From JADJYF01 sp965278995 (GTDB lineage: Bacteria; Pseudomonadota; Gammaproteobacteria; Ga0077536): a stretch of DNA of 64,000 bases. Position numbers and translations under genes: made by a program. Below, piece after piece: positions 7,477-15,482 of this stretch (the first letter of the stretch is position 1; the number at the start of each line of letters is the position of its first letter). The stretch is taken from NCBI GenBank assembly GCA_965278995.1, contig OZ257136.1:868001-932000 (forward strand), read 5' to 3'. The notes beneath the pieces were generated by a model, which saw nothing but the letters and a program-made list of their open reading frames with translations, made no database searches and was not told the origin of the DNA.

Positions 7477-8319
7477 ATGAACAGCGATCTCAGGAATGCA
7501 TACCACGAAGCTGGACACACAGCCTGTGCGAAGGCGTTGGGCGCCGACTTCTTCGACGTTCGCATTGATTCCACCGGGGGGCGATGTTATGCGCTGTTTC
7601 GTGACGAAACTGATAAACGCCGAAATCGTGCATTTACGGCCGCAGGCGCAGTTGCTGAATACCGCTTTATGCAGATCGCAATGCCGCAAACGCTCGAAAA
7701 TAACCCAGATTGGAAAAGCGATGCGCTGAGCATTCGTTGCGACCTGGCGCTGAGCTATCGCGTCGGTACCGAGGCCTACAACGACGCTTATCAATTGACG
7801 ATGCTGACTGCCAGTTTAATCGTGAGTCGCAACTGGACAGAGATCGGCATCATCGCCCGCGCGTTGGTCGCGCACCGAACGCTTTACGCGGACGACGTCG
7901 ATCGACTAGTGCGTGTGTTGCCGATGGACTGTTGTGTCGCTGACCCGGTGCCCGACACTGACCCACTTACCGAAAACGAAGTGCAAGCAGCAGAGAGACT
8001 GCTGCGCGCGCACAACGAGCGAAACACGCATTTCCAGCGGGCATTCCGCCCGAATTCTTTTAGAGGAAACCACCCTATGAGCGCACATCTCATCGAATCG
8101 AGCGACATCGGCCGCAGCGGCAGCGGACGCGACGCACAGACGCGTATTGCCAGCCTGGCGCGTGAAACGCAGGCCGCCGTATTGGCAGGCAAGGTTGCGC
8201 GAACTTCGCAGGCGGCCACTGCCGCACGCGATACACTGGATCTCATCGGTACTCACCGCACGCTGGGCGCTCCGTTGTTGACTGAGCTCGAACGGCGCAT
8301 GACGGAGGTGGCAGCGTGA
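7477..8319 (+). CDS. Peptidase M41-like HEAGH protein, unknown role
   Basis: The start at 7477 is chosen because GGGA lies 6 bases upstream and the longer frame from 7408 overlaps the previous gene. Residues 7-13 read A-Y-H-E-A-G-H, the zinc-binding HExxH-type motif in the form used by FtsH-family M41 peptidases. A-A-G-A-V-A-E-Y follows about 50 residues later, also reminiscent of that family. There is no AAA module or membrane segment, so this would be a stand-alone soluble metallopeptidase-like domain of the type seen in phages and islands. At 8077 an in-frame ATG with AGAGGAAA seven bases upstream could start a separate 80-residue protein. The stop overlaps the next GTG start. Confidence 0.6.
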   Translation: MNSDLRNAYHEAGHTACAKALGADFFDVRIDSTGGRCYALFRDETDKRRNRAFTAAGAVAEYRFMQIAMPQTLENNPDWKSDALSIRCDLALSYRVGTEAYNDAYQLTMLTASLIVSRNWTEIGIIARALVAHRTLYADDVDRLVRVLPMDCCVADPVPDTDPLTENEVQAAERLLRAHNERNTHFQRAFRPNSFRGNHPMSAHLIESSDIGRSGSGRDAQTRIASLARETQAAVLAGKVARTSQAATAARDTLDLIGTHRTLGAPLLTELERRMTEVAA

Positions 8320-9086
8320 AATTGCCGAAATTGAAGTTCGCCAGCAGCAACGAGCCACGCGTTGATGACGACCCGCTTCTTCGCCCTCTCGCTGAACGTC
8401 TAAGTGATCTGAAAGTCCAGCGCACTGGTCTGGCCAAGCGGATTGCCGAGCTCCAAGGGAGCTCCGCGGATGGAGTCTCGGCGCAGGCGGCCGCATTAGT
8501 CGGTGGTGGCGATTTGGCCGAGATTGACTTGAGGAGTGAACGGCGAGGGCAGCTCGAGGTGGCGCGGTCTCATTTGGCAATTGTAACCGCCGCCATTCCG
8601 ATGGCCGAACGGGCGGTCGAGGTCGAGCACAAAGCGGCAATCGACCGTTATCTCGACTCAGTGAAAGAAGAATACACCGCGCTGTCGAACCAGGCGGCGC
8701 AGGCGTTGATTGCTCTCGGCCACGTTCAGGAAGCCTCAGAAGCATTCCAGGCCAAGCTTCGCGCAGCCGGCGCGGGCGACTGGCCAGTTGGGTACCGCGG
8801 ACCGGTGGGCATCGGCCGAGTAGGCACGCCAATCGAGCAAGATTCGTTGTTTGGTGCGTGGCTAATTGCGGCAGCACGAGCTGGCGCCATCGATATGAAC
8901 GACATTCCGAAAGCGTGGCGAGAGTCCTGGGGCGTCCTGCGGGATCTGGCCCAACATTCGAAGGACTCAACGAACGGAAATAGCGCACGCATAAAGGTGT
9001 CGCGCATGGCGCACGAGGCGAGCGCACCAACAGCCAGAGCGCGGGCTGCTGATCGCAACGCCCGTCGTGCTGGTAGTCGCGGGTAG
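8316..9086 (+). CDS. Hypothetical coiled-coil protein
   Basis: The 256-residue product starts with GTG overlapping the preceding stop (GTGA). Residues 25-55 and 75-140 are rich in charged heptad-like helices (L-A-E-R-L-S-D-L-K, V-E-H-K-A-A-I-D), which suggests a coiled coil. The C-terminal third is basic and ends A-R-R-A-G-S-R-G. No family is recognised. It is the last gene before a strong terminator, so it closes the early (regulation and replication) operon of the island. Confidence 0.65.
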   Translation: MKLPKLKFASSNEPRVDDDPLLRPLAERLSDLKVQRTGLAKRIAELQGSSADGVSAQAAALVGGGDLAEIDLRSERRGQLEVARSHLAIVTAAIPMAERAVEVEHKAAIDRYLDSVKEEYTALSNQAAQALIALGHVQEASEAFQAKLRAAGAGDWPVGYRGPVGIGRVGTPIEQDSLFGAWLIAAARAGAIDMNDIPKAWRESWGVLRDLAQHSKDSTNGNSARIKVSRMAHEASAPTARARAADRNARRAGSRG

Positions 9087-9098
9087 TGCAGTGCTGTT

Positions 9099-9142
9099 GG
9101 CGAGAGGCGGTTCGCAGCGTTTCCGCCTCTCGCCTTCCTTTT
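9099..9142 (+). terminator. Strong Rho-independent terminator
   Basis: A perfect 12-bp GC-rich stem (GGCGAGAGGCGG / CCGCCTCTCGCC) with a 12-base loop is followed by TTCCTTTT. It lies 13 bases after the preceding stop and separates the early operon from the HNH/terminase module. Confidence 0.85.
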
Positions 9143-9158
9143 ATCCAGAGTAGAGCAG

Positions 9159-9494
9159 ATGCCACATGCGCCACCAAAGCACCGGCCAAACCAAGCAGCG
9201 CCCCATGCTAAGCATGAGCGGCCAAGGGAGAAGACGGCAAAGCGTGGGTATGGTTCGCGATGGCAACGTTTGCGCAAGCACCACCTTGTCCGTCACCCCT
9301 TCTGCGTGCAGTGCGAACATGAGGGGAAGCGTTATCCCGGCAACGTCGTCGACCACATCGTTCCGCATCAGGGCGACCAGGCGTTGCTATATGACGCGCT
9401 CAACCTTCAAACCTTATGCGCGACCCATCACAACTCGAAAACGGTTCGCGAAGACGGTGGGTTCGGCAATCCGCGACGGTCGCCGGCGCGATGA
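9159..9494 (+). CDS. Phage-type HNH endonuclease
   Basis: The 111-residue protein is an HNH nuclease of the type found beside phage terminases. R-G-Y-G-S-R-W-Q near residue 30 and the first zinc pair C-V-Q-C (residues 49-52) are followed by the catalytic V-D-H-I-V-P-H and the downstream L-Q-T-L-C-A-T-H-H-N. In HK97-like phages such a protein works with the terminase in DNA packaging. Here the small terminase gene follows after 101 bases, but no large terminase is present. All metal-binding and catalytic positions I can recognise appear intact. Confidence 0.85.
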   Translation: MPHAPPKHRPNQAAPHAKHERPREKTAKRGYGSRWQRLRKHHLVRHPFCVQCEHEGKRYPGNVVDHIVPHQGDQALLYDALNLQTLCATHHNSKTVREDGGFGNPRRSPAR

Positions 9495-9595
9495 CACACA
9501 CGCACGGAAAAAAGTCTGGAGCCTTTCGACCATGACCGTATGCCTAGCCGTGCACATTTCTGGCCCACCCCGTTGAGTCGAGTTTTGGCTCAGCC

Positions 9596-9919
9596 GTGAG
9601 CACCCCAAAACCGCCCAAACATTTGCACCCGCCGACCAAAAAATGGTGGGCTTCGGTCGTCGGCGAGTTCGAACTCCAAGCGCATCATATCCGGCTGCTG
9701 ACGCTTGCGGCCGAAGCGCATGACCGGTGCAGCGATGCTCGCGACGTCATTGCCGAGCAGGGGCCGTATTACCTGAATCGATTTTCCGAGCCGCGCTCCC
9801 ATCCGGCCGTCGCCGTCGAGCGCGATTCAAGATTGGCTTTTGCCCGGCTGATGCGGGAATTAGATCTCGACGGCGCCCCCGAACCCGAGGCGCGCCCGCC
9901 GCGCATTCCGGGACGCTGA
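9596..9919 (+). CDS. P27-family-like phage terminase small subunit
   Basis: The 107-residue product begins with P-P-K-H-L and K-K-W-W-A-S-V-V, followed by a helical segment and R-L-A-F-A-R-L-M-R-E-L-D. This is the layout of P27-type small terminases (proline-rich start, W near residue 18, terminal helix ending in L-x-L-D). The small subunit recognises packaging sites on phage DNA. A satellite that brings its own small terminase can redirect a helper's large terminase to its own genome, as described for several PICIs. The start is GTG. The next gene begins one base after the stop. Confidence 0.65.
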   Translation: MSTPKPPKHLHPPTKKWWASVVGEFELQAHHIRLLTLAAEAHDRCSDARDVIAEQGPYYLNRFSEPRSHPAVAVERDSRLAFARLMRELDLDGAPEPEARPPRIPGR

Positions 9920-9920
9920 T

Positions 9921-10499
9921 ATGCCTCGTCGTGTACGTCATGGAAAGCGGCGTCGAGTGAAGGTCGATTGGCAGGTCGTCTGGCTCTGCACTGGCGTCGA
10001 GCCGGCGGCGGATATTCCCGGCATCAATCCGTTCCTGTTCGTCGCCCCGGAAGATACCGCACGCGAGCTCTGGCTCGAGCTGAGCGGCAAGGTGCTGCCG
10101 AACTTCATCAAAGCAAACCCTGGCCGGCGGCCGTGGGGCTGGTGGGTATCGGATGCACCAGCGCCGCGTGCCCGCGTCGGCGGCATCGGCACGCCGCTGC
10201 GGTACACCGGGATGCACTGCGGGATCCCGACTGGCTGGAGCACCACGAACAACCGGAAATCCTGCATGTTCAGCGGCGCTGCCGTCGACCCGGCCAATCC
10301 GCCAGTATTCGAATCCCAGGCTGCCTACCTAAGACGCCTGAACCTGCTGTCCCAGGCCGAGGCGCGCCGCCTGCGCGAACGCGATTTCCAGCCCGAGCCG
10401 ATCGACGTCGCAGAGCTGCTGGCCGATGCGCCGACGGCTACAACTGCTGCGCGCCGCCAGCGCGCCGCCTCCCGTCATCACGAGGTACCGCCCGAATGA
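9921..10499 (+). CDS. Conserved phage-type hypothetical protein
   Basis: The 192-residue protein contains G-R-R-P-W-G-W-W near residue 68, R-V-G-G-I-G-T-P, and later P-P-V-F-E-S-Q-A-A-Y-L-R-R-L with a D-F-Q-P-E ending. I recognise this as a pattern of uncharacterised proteins found beside terminase genes in prophages, but no function is known to me. The N-terminus is strongly basic (R-H-G-K-R-R-R). Its position directly after the small terminase suggests a role around packaging. Confidence 0.65.
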   Translation: MPRRVRHGKRRRVKVDWQVVWLCTGVEPAADIPGINPFLFVAPEDTARELWLELSGKVLPNFIKANPGRRPWGWWVSDAPAPRARVGGIGTPLRYTGMHCGIPTGWSTTNNRKSCMFSGAAVDPANPPVFESQAAYLRRLNLLSQAEARRLRERDFQPEPIDVAELLADAPTATTAARRQRAASRHHEVPPE

Positions 10500-10672
10500 T
10501 CGCCGAAAACAGCAACACTCCCGGCCGTAAACACGTTCGTCTGCCGCAGCAGATGCACGAAGGTCGACCAGTCGAACACGCTCAACCAGGCGGAAACCCC
10601 GTGTCCGTAGAGCAGGCGGCACGTGATTTCGTGCGCATATTGAACGAACTGCGAGGAGCCCATCATGGGTGA
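10496..10672 (+). CDS. Small hypothetical protein
   Basis: A 58-residue reading frame starts at an ATG overlapping the previous stop (ATGA) and ends 8 bases inside the next gene, so it is tightly packed between two convincing genes. The product is hydrophilic with a short amphipathic C-terminal helix (V-E-Q-A-A-R-D-F-V-R-I-L-N-E-L). No function can be assigned. Confidence 0.5.
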   Translation: MIAENSNTPGRKHVRLPQQMHEGRPVEHAQPGGNPVSVEQAARDFVRILNELRGAHHG

Positions 10673-11549
10673 AATTACACGCGACCTCATAGAGGACGCT
10701 CAGCTCGTTCTCGACGAGAGCGGCGGCAGCCTGGTCCGCTCACATCTCCTCGAGGACGTCCCCGGCGACGGTGACTCTCAGCTATGGAATGCGGTCCTCG
10801 ATCCGCGCATACCTCGCTACGGCAGCCCGCACCCCGTTGTGCCCGGCATCCGGGTCACCAACATATCGGCCAGCTCGGTCGACGATGGTATTGTCAAGGT
10901 CGTGATCACTTACTCGCGCCCTTCCTCGGAAGAGGACACGCCGTACGACCCGGACACAGGCGCAGCCTCCGATCCTGATGGGCGCGGAACACTATCGATG
11001 TCCACAAATATCATCGACGAGGAAACAAATAATGCCGTCGACGGTGTCGGCTTAATCGTTATCTACACCGGACGATTGACTGATGAAGCCGGCAACCCGG
11101 TTGAAGTCGAGGACGACCCTCAAGTCGCGACTATTACCGTCGGCCGTCCGATGTCCGTGGTGACCTTCACGCGCAAGGAGACCATATCGCCAATGCTCAA
11201 ATCAACGCGACTTGTCGGAACAATCAATAGTCGCTCTTTGGGGTTCTTCAGCCCAAAGACTTTGCTCTGTAGTCGCATCGACGCGACGACCAGCGACGAC
11301 GGCCTCACGTTCGATGTCTCGTATGAATTTCAGTTCAACCGCAAAACTTGGGATGCCGAGGTCGTCTACATCGACAAGGAGACCGGGCACCCCCCGCCGG
11401 ATATTCAGATTAGTGGCGACCCGTACGAAGTAAAACGCGATGGACTTGTGGTTGCCCGAAACGGCGTATCTGTCTATCGCGTGTATCCGGTTTCTGACTT
11501 CGGAGAGCTCAACCTACCGTGGGAGACGGGAGGCAAGCGGTCTCTGTAA
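10665..11549 (+). CDS. Hypothetical beta-rich protein of the packaging module
   Basis: The 294-residue product is acidic in its first half and dominated by alternating beta-type segments. It has no signal peptide or membrane helix. Features include a D-P-D-T-G loop, paired beta strands near residues 90-130 and the segment F-Q-F-N-R-K-T-W-D-A near residue 222. It resembles phage structural or head-associated proteins in general character, but I cannot name a family. It overlaps the preceding small gene by 8 bases and is the last gene of the HNH-terminase operon. If the element is a satellite, this could be a capsid- or assembly-modifying factor; that is speculation. Confidence 0.6.
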   Translation: MGEITRDLIEDAQLVLDESGGSLVRSHLLEDVPGDGDSQLWNAVLDPRIPRYGSPHPVVPGIRVTNISASSVDDGIVKVVITYSRPSSEEDTPYDPDTGAASDPDGRGTLSMSTNIIDEETNNAVDGVGLIVIYTGRLTDEAGNPVEVEDDPQVATITVGRPMSVVTFTRKETISPMLKSTRLVGTINSRSLGFFSPKTLLCSRIDATTSDDGLTFDVSYEFQFNRKTWDAEVVYIDKETGHPPPDIQISGDPYEVKRDGLVVARNGVSVYRVYPVSDFGELNLPWETGGKRSL

Positions 11550-11587
11550 CTGCGGCTCCAGGCACCTGCAGCGGCCCGCTCGACAAT

Positions 11588-11593
11588 TATAAT
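11588..11593 (+). promoter_or_regulatory. -10 box (TATAAT) before the cyclase-like gene
   Basis: A perfect TATAAT lies 43 bases before the ATG at 11637, in an AT-rich patch that contrasts with the GC-rich surroundings. The -35 region is poor. It suggests the cargo gene has its own constitutive or activator-dependent promoter, separate from the packaging operon. Confidence 0.4.
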
Positions 11594-11636
11594 AATAGCG
11601 TTCGATGAGTTTTTGCGCTTTAAGGGAGACGCAGCC

Positions 11637-12554
11637 ATGGCTGGTGATGAGCAGGAGACTGAAACGCACGAAAAGAAAACATTCGGGTTTGCTAACTACT
11701 GTGTAGGGTTTGTTGACCTACTTGGCCAGCGAGATGCGATGCGGGGCCATCAGCTCCTTCCTTCTATAACTACAGATGAAGAACGTGACGCCTTTGTGGC
11801 GTCGGTTCGGCCCTCAATTGGGAACATTCACAGACTTCAAACGCGCGCTGACGAGATGTTGTCGACGTTCATGGCAGACCCAGATGCTAGTGTGTTTGGT
11901 CGAGAACTCTCTCCAGACGAAATGGCCGTATGGATCGCTCTTAATCGATCCAATATTCGCTGGCAGCGGTGGTCAGACGGGCTGATTTGCTTCGCTCGAT
12001 TGGGAAACGGTGACGTTTTATCCGAGGTAAACGGGATCTTCGGTGTTATCGCGTTGTGTGGAAGCTTGGCACTTCTGGGCCTGGCGAGTGGTCAACCTAT
12101 ACGAGGAGGGATAGAAGTCGCGTGGGGTACCGAGTTATATGCTGGCGAATTGTATGGCCCTGCAGTCGCGCGAGCATACGAACTTGAAAGTGAGGTCGCG
12201 CAGTATCCTCGAATTGTTGTTGGCCCATATTTGATCGGCTTTCTGCATCATGTGCTTCGCGAATCAGGCGCAACGATGGCCGCGCAGATGGACAAGTCGA
12301 TGGCGGAGCTGTGCCTGAAGCTGCTCTTACGAGATTGTGATGGCAATTCCATCATTCATTATCTTGGGGACTCGTTCCGTGACGCGATCACGGAGGACCA
12401 GCACGCGGACCTATATGCCAGCTCATATGCATGGATTTGCGAGCGACTGGAATACTACCGCGAGGGGCGCGTGAGCCCACTGGCGTTTCGGTACCATCAG
12501 CTACGCCAGTATTTCGAGCATTTCCGCCCCGCTGATGGTGGGAAACCCGCTTAA
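11637..12554 (+). CDS. Class III nucleotide cyclase-like protein, candidate defence signal enzyme
   Basis: The start at 11637 has AAGGGAG 8 bases upstream; a TTG at 11613 is less likely. The 305-residue soluble protein shows the skeleton of a divergent class III cyclase fold: G-F-V-D-L-L-G with D27 where the first metal aspartate sits, W-S-D-G-L with D114 as a candidate second metal ligand, and R-G-G-I at 156-159. Then come G-P-A-V (from residue 174), A-Y-E-L-E and P-R-I-V-V, which parallel the G-x-A-V-N-x-A-x-x-L-E element of cyclases. Relatives of this fold make cyclic nucleotides, including the pyrimidine signals of Pycsar defence. Activity is unproven. A Pycsar-type effector (TIR or membrane) is not adjacent. 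Confidence 0.5.
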   Translation: MAGDEQETETHEKKTFGFANYCVGFVDLLGQRDAMRGHQLLPSITTDEERDAFVASVRPSIGNIHRLQTRADEMLSTFMADPDASVFGRELSPDEMAVWIALNRSNIRWQRWSDGLICFARLGNGDVLSEVNGIFGVIALCGSLALLGLASGQPIRGGIEVAWGTELYAGELYGPAVARAYELESEVAQYPRIVVGPYLIGFLHHVLRESGATMAAQMDKSMAELCLKLLLRDCDGNSIIHYLGDSFRDAITEDQHADLYASSYAWICERLEYYREGRVSPLAFRYHQLRQYFEHFRPADGGKPA

Positions 12555-12749
12555 TTTGCAATCTTTCGCGGCCAGGCGTAGGTTAATAGGCAGCCGGCAG
12601 CAGTGCTACTAACACCGCTACCGGCCTAACACACCCGAAAACCTTGCAGGGAATTCGAGCATGCTGGCATCCATTCTACCGATCCGACCGCGCTTTTTGC
12701 GCGTTTTATCGTGCGCGTCTCCCCTGCAAACAGCTGGAGATGTAAGCCG

Positions 12750-13625
12750 ATGAATACCGCAACTGAAAACCTTCCTGAAACCGACGAAGACATCGACACT
12801 AGCGACCAAATGTCGCGCGAAGCCTTCGCAGCTGCCTTGGCTGCCGGCATGCATCCGCGCTGGTGGCGCGGTCAGGGCAGCATTGAAAACTTTTCACGCT
12901 CCAGCACGTTAACTGAGGCGTTCGAAGAACTGTCCGGCCGCCTTATTTCGTTCGGCGGGATCCTCTGGAATATCGACGATATCGAGGACGTTACTGCTAT
13001 TGGGAAAGCCCTAACCGAATTCGGACGAGAATCTGAATTGCTCATCAATCATTGGCGCGGTGCCCAGAAATTCATCGATCCCGTAGCAGCAAGCACGCCT
13101 GTAGTCGAGGTTGACGTATCGGCCTTGGATCTGCTGCCACCGAATGCCGCGAAAGCACAGACGAATACCGAGGCCCTTGATTCGGCCATCGCTGACGACA
13201 CCGAAGATATGCGCGCGATACGTGCAATCCTGAACGAGGTTCCAGCCGAGAGTCTGGGGAAAATTCGTAACTTCCTCGATGCGTTTTATGGTGAGCGGGC
13301 AGAACACTTGAAAAGTGACGAAGAAGTCCCTGGTGACGGAGAAACCGAGCTGGCGACGTCTCCGGCAGTGGCATCCTATAAACCGAACTGGGTCCAGCGT
13401 CGCGCAGATAAGGCAATATCAATTTTAGGCGTTGTCGACTCACTGTCATTGTTGACCGGTCGCCTGTACGCGGTTGGCGATTTAATTTGCGCGACGGACC
13501 AATCAAATCTTGAGGACGGGACACTGACGGCGCTGGGCTTCATGATCCAGGACTTCGCGAACCAATTGGAAGGGTTCAAGGAAGAGGTCTACGAGCAGCT
13601 CGTGAAGCGGCAGAACGCCGCATAA
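12750..13625 (+). CDS. Hypothetical helical protein
   Basis: The ATG at 12750 with GGAGA nine bases upstream is preferred to one at 12711, whose extra residues are Cys/Arg-rich and look non-coding. The 291-residue protein is acidic and mostly helical. Two segments look alike: residues near 62-105 (S-G-R-L-I-S-F-G-G-I-L) and near 240-285 (L-T-G-R-L-Y-A-V-G-D-L-I), each followed by an amphipathic helix. This suggests an internal duplication. No membrane helix, nuclease motif or known domain is visible. It lies between the cyclase-like gene and a second HNH gene. Function unknown. Confidence 0.6.
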   Translation: MNTATENLPETDEDIDTSDQMSREAFAAALAAGMHPRWWRGQGSIENFSRSSTLTEAFEELSGRLISFGGILWNIDDIEDVTAIGKALTEFGRESELLINHWRGAQKFIDPVAASTPVVEVDVSALDLLPPNAAKAQTNTEALDSAIADDTEDMRAIRAILNEVPAESLGKIRNFLDAFYGERAEHLKSDEEVPGDGETELATSPAVASYKPNWVQRRADKAISILGVVDSLSLLTGRLYAVGDLICATDQSNLEDGTLTALGFMIQDFANQLEGFKEEVYEQLVKRQNAA

Positions 13626-13647
13626 GACGACCGCGTACGACGACTAA

Positions 13648-13676
13648 GGCGCCGGCCTGCACGCCTGGCCGGCGCC
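13648..13676 (+). promoter_or_regulatory. Perfect 10-bp GC hairpin just upstream of a start codon
   Basis: GGCGCCGGCC and GGCCGGCGCC pair around a 9-base loop. The hairpin ends 12 bases before the ATG at 13689 and lacks a T-run. It may terminate upstream transcripts weakly, or limit ribosome access to the HNH gene. Confidence 0.45.
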
Positions 13677-13688
13677 ATCTTCCTGAAC

Positions 13689-14105
13689 ATGGACACCAAC
13701 GAATTACACGCGGCTATCAGCGCCGCACTGGCAGTCTCCCTGGCGCCGTACGTCGCGAAGCTCGAAACCCGCCTGGCTGCTGTCGAGGACAGGGTAGCCG
13801 CCAATGTACCGCGCAGGCCCATCACCGAATCGACCAGGAAGCGGCACAAAGCGGTGCTGGCGAAGCTGGGCAGCCGTTGCCCCTGCTGCGGCGTTGCGCG
13901 CGTCCTGGACGAAAACGGGCGCGTCGTGGCGGCCGAATGGGACCATTTCTATTCTCGTGAGCGGCGGGCCTTTCAGGAAGTCTGGCTGGTCTGCCGGCCG
14001 TGCCACCTGCAGATGGGCGACCGCGTACGGTTTGCTGCAGCTTTTGAGGCCTACCAGCAGCGGGCGGCTAAGATTGAAGCCGGGCAGATACTGCTGTTTA
14101 CGTAA
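13689..14105 (+). CDS. HNH-like zinc-binding protein
   Basis: The 138-residue protein has an N-terminal helical segment that may dimerise (residues 1-40), then C-P-C-C-G near residue 59, W-D-H-F near residue 78, and V-C-R-P-C-H near residue 97. The two CxxC pairs plus the D-H motif fit an HNH/treble-clef nuclease fold, although the final catalytic His/Asn is not obvious. It is unrelated in sequence to the HNH protein at 9159. It is convergent with the minus-strand gene that ends at 14126. Its role could be DNA cleavage in phage conflict or simple DNA binding. Confidence 0.6.
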   Translation: MDTNELHAAISAALAVSLAPYVAKLETRLAAVEDRVAANVPRRPITESTRKRHKAVLAKLGSRCPCCGVARVLDENGRVVAAEWDHFYSRERRAFQEVWLVCRPCHLQMGDRVRFAAAFEAYQQRAAKIEAGQILLFT

Positions 14106-14125
14106 TCAGCGTGGAGCTTGCCAGC

Positions 14126-15298
14126 TTATTCGTTCCGCCAAACGCCGTCTTCAGAATAAGCCATGCAGCGTTCAACGCCAAAAGATTGCCAAAGAATATC
14201 CAGAACGGGACGTGCAACTGAGTTGGGGTCGGTTATCGAGGCAATATTTTCGATCCAGGTTTCTGGAAACACGAGATTACGCTCTCTCGGCTCGATCGGG
14301 GTCTGCATACGCCATGTGGGGCTAACTGCGAATATGTAGCCGTCTATCCGAATTAGCGCGGCTCCCAGGATCGCAGGACCTGCAAACCCCATTGTAGCGC
14401 TTGCACCGATAAGCTTCGTAATTGCCTCCCGAATGGACGCCGACACTAGAATGGCAGGGATCGATTTTGACGTACCTTCATCGAAGTCTCCGGCGTGTTC
14501 CACGCATTCGATAGCGCCAGACCGAAATACTTGTGTATAGCCAGTGATCGCGCCGTTCTTGTCGGCGTACGAATGTACCGCCAAACCGTCAAGATTCAGG
14601 GCTCGAAATGCCGTACTCCAAGAGCGCAGCGCGAAGCGCGCGTAATCGTGATACAGCAGACGGACATCGATTGACCGACGGTCACCCATCGATGCGAGAG
14701 GAATCAAATGAACCACCCACAATGGGCCACCGATCAGTGATCTTGGCGTTCGGCTGTCGAGTATTGAATTCAGTCGGGCCTGTCGAAAACTACGGGCGCG
14801 GTCGGATAAGGTGGCGCTTCGATCGAAAGCGACACGTAGTTGGTCATACGACAGGTCGGTGACGTGTGTATCGTTCCGCATTACGAACCTATGATGTGAA
14901 TTGAACATGAATCGGTGCGGTCCATCAAACGATGTAGGAACGCGAACGACTAGTACGTATCCGCCATTTACGCGCACCTCTACAAACTGCACACCATTCA
15001 ATCTTGGCTGAATTCCAGAATCAAGAATTTGCCGTAACCGGCGTTTTACTGCATCCGGAGGCTCAGTGGAAATCGGCTCAACGCCCGACGCTTCGCCATT
15101 GTCTTCGGAAATGCCAAAAACGAGGTCTCCGCCATCCGCGTTGGCCAAGCCACAAACGTCCTTCAGGAATTCGTGTTTCCCTTTATCATCGTTTGAGGGA
15201 AGCCCGCGCTTAAATTCGAGCGTTTGCGTCTCCGGCCAATGCTGGTCACAAATCTCCCGTAGCCGAGCGTCGTCGAGATCGTCCAGGAAGCCGAGCAT
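14126..15298 (-). CDS. AlbA_2/Schlafen-type protein
   Basis: The 390-residue protein has an N-terminal domain (about residues 15-150) with the marks of the Schlafen AlbA_2 fold: E-T-Q-T-L-E-F-K-R-G, then V-C-G-L-A-N-A-D-G-G and L-V-F-G-I-S. The family binds nucleic acid or ATP, and some members cleave tRNA; it is frequent in defence islands. The C-terminal half (about 190-390) is unrelated to anything I recognise and may sense or recruit. It is transcribed leftward and divergently from the nuclease gene at 15483, with a shared 184-base control region. It is one of only three island genes on the minus strand, which is typical for independently acquired cargo. Confidence 0.75.
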   Translation of the reverse strand: MLGFLDDLDDARLREICDQHWPETQTLEFKRGLPSNDDKGKHEFLKDVCGLANADGGDLVFGISEDNGEASGVEPISTEPPDAVKRRLRQILDSGIQPRLNGVQFVEVRVNGGYVLVVRVPTSFDGPHRFMFNSHHRFVMRNDTHVTDLSYDQLRVAFDRSATLSDRARSFRQARLNSILDSRTPRSLIGGPLWVVHLIPLASMGDRRSIDVRLLYHDYARFALRSWSTAFRALNLDGLAVHSYADKNGAITGYTQVFRSGAIECVEHAGDFDEGTSKSIPAILVSASIREAITKLIGASATMGFAGPAILGAALIRIDGYIFAVSPTWRMQTPIEPRERNLVFPETWIENIASITDPNSVARPVLDILWQSFGVERCMAYSEDGVWRNE

Positions 15299-15482
15299 AA
15301 GCGGTTACCGCGTGGTGAAATGTCCTAAGTGTAGGCGAAGGAACGAAAACGGCGTCAACGCCAGCCGGCGCACTATCGTCAAGGAACCCGCAGGCGGAAT
15401 AAACTTCGAAGGTCTATAGTTATATGCTGCGGCCAGAGGCAGTGGCCGGTCGAGTAGGTGTCAAATTTACAGGGAGAGAATC

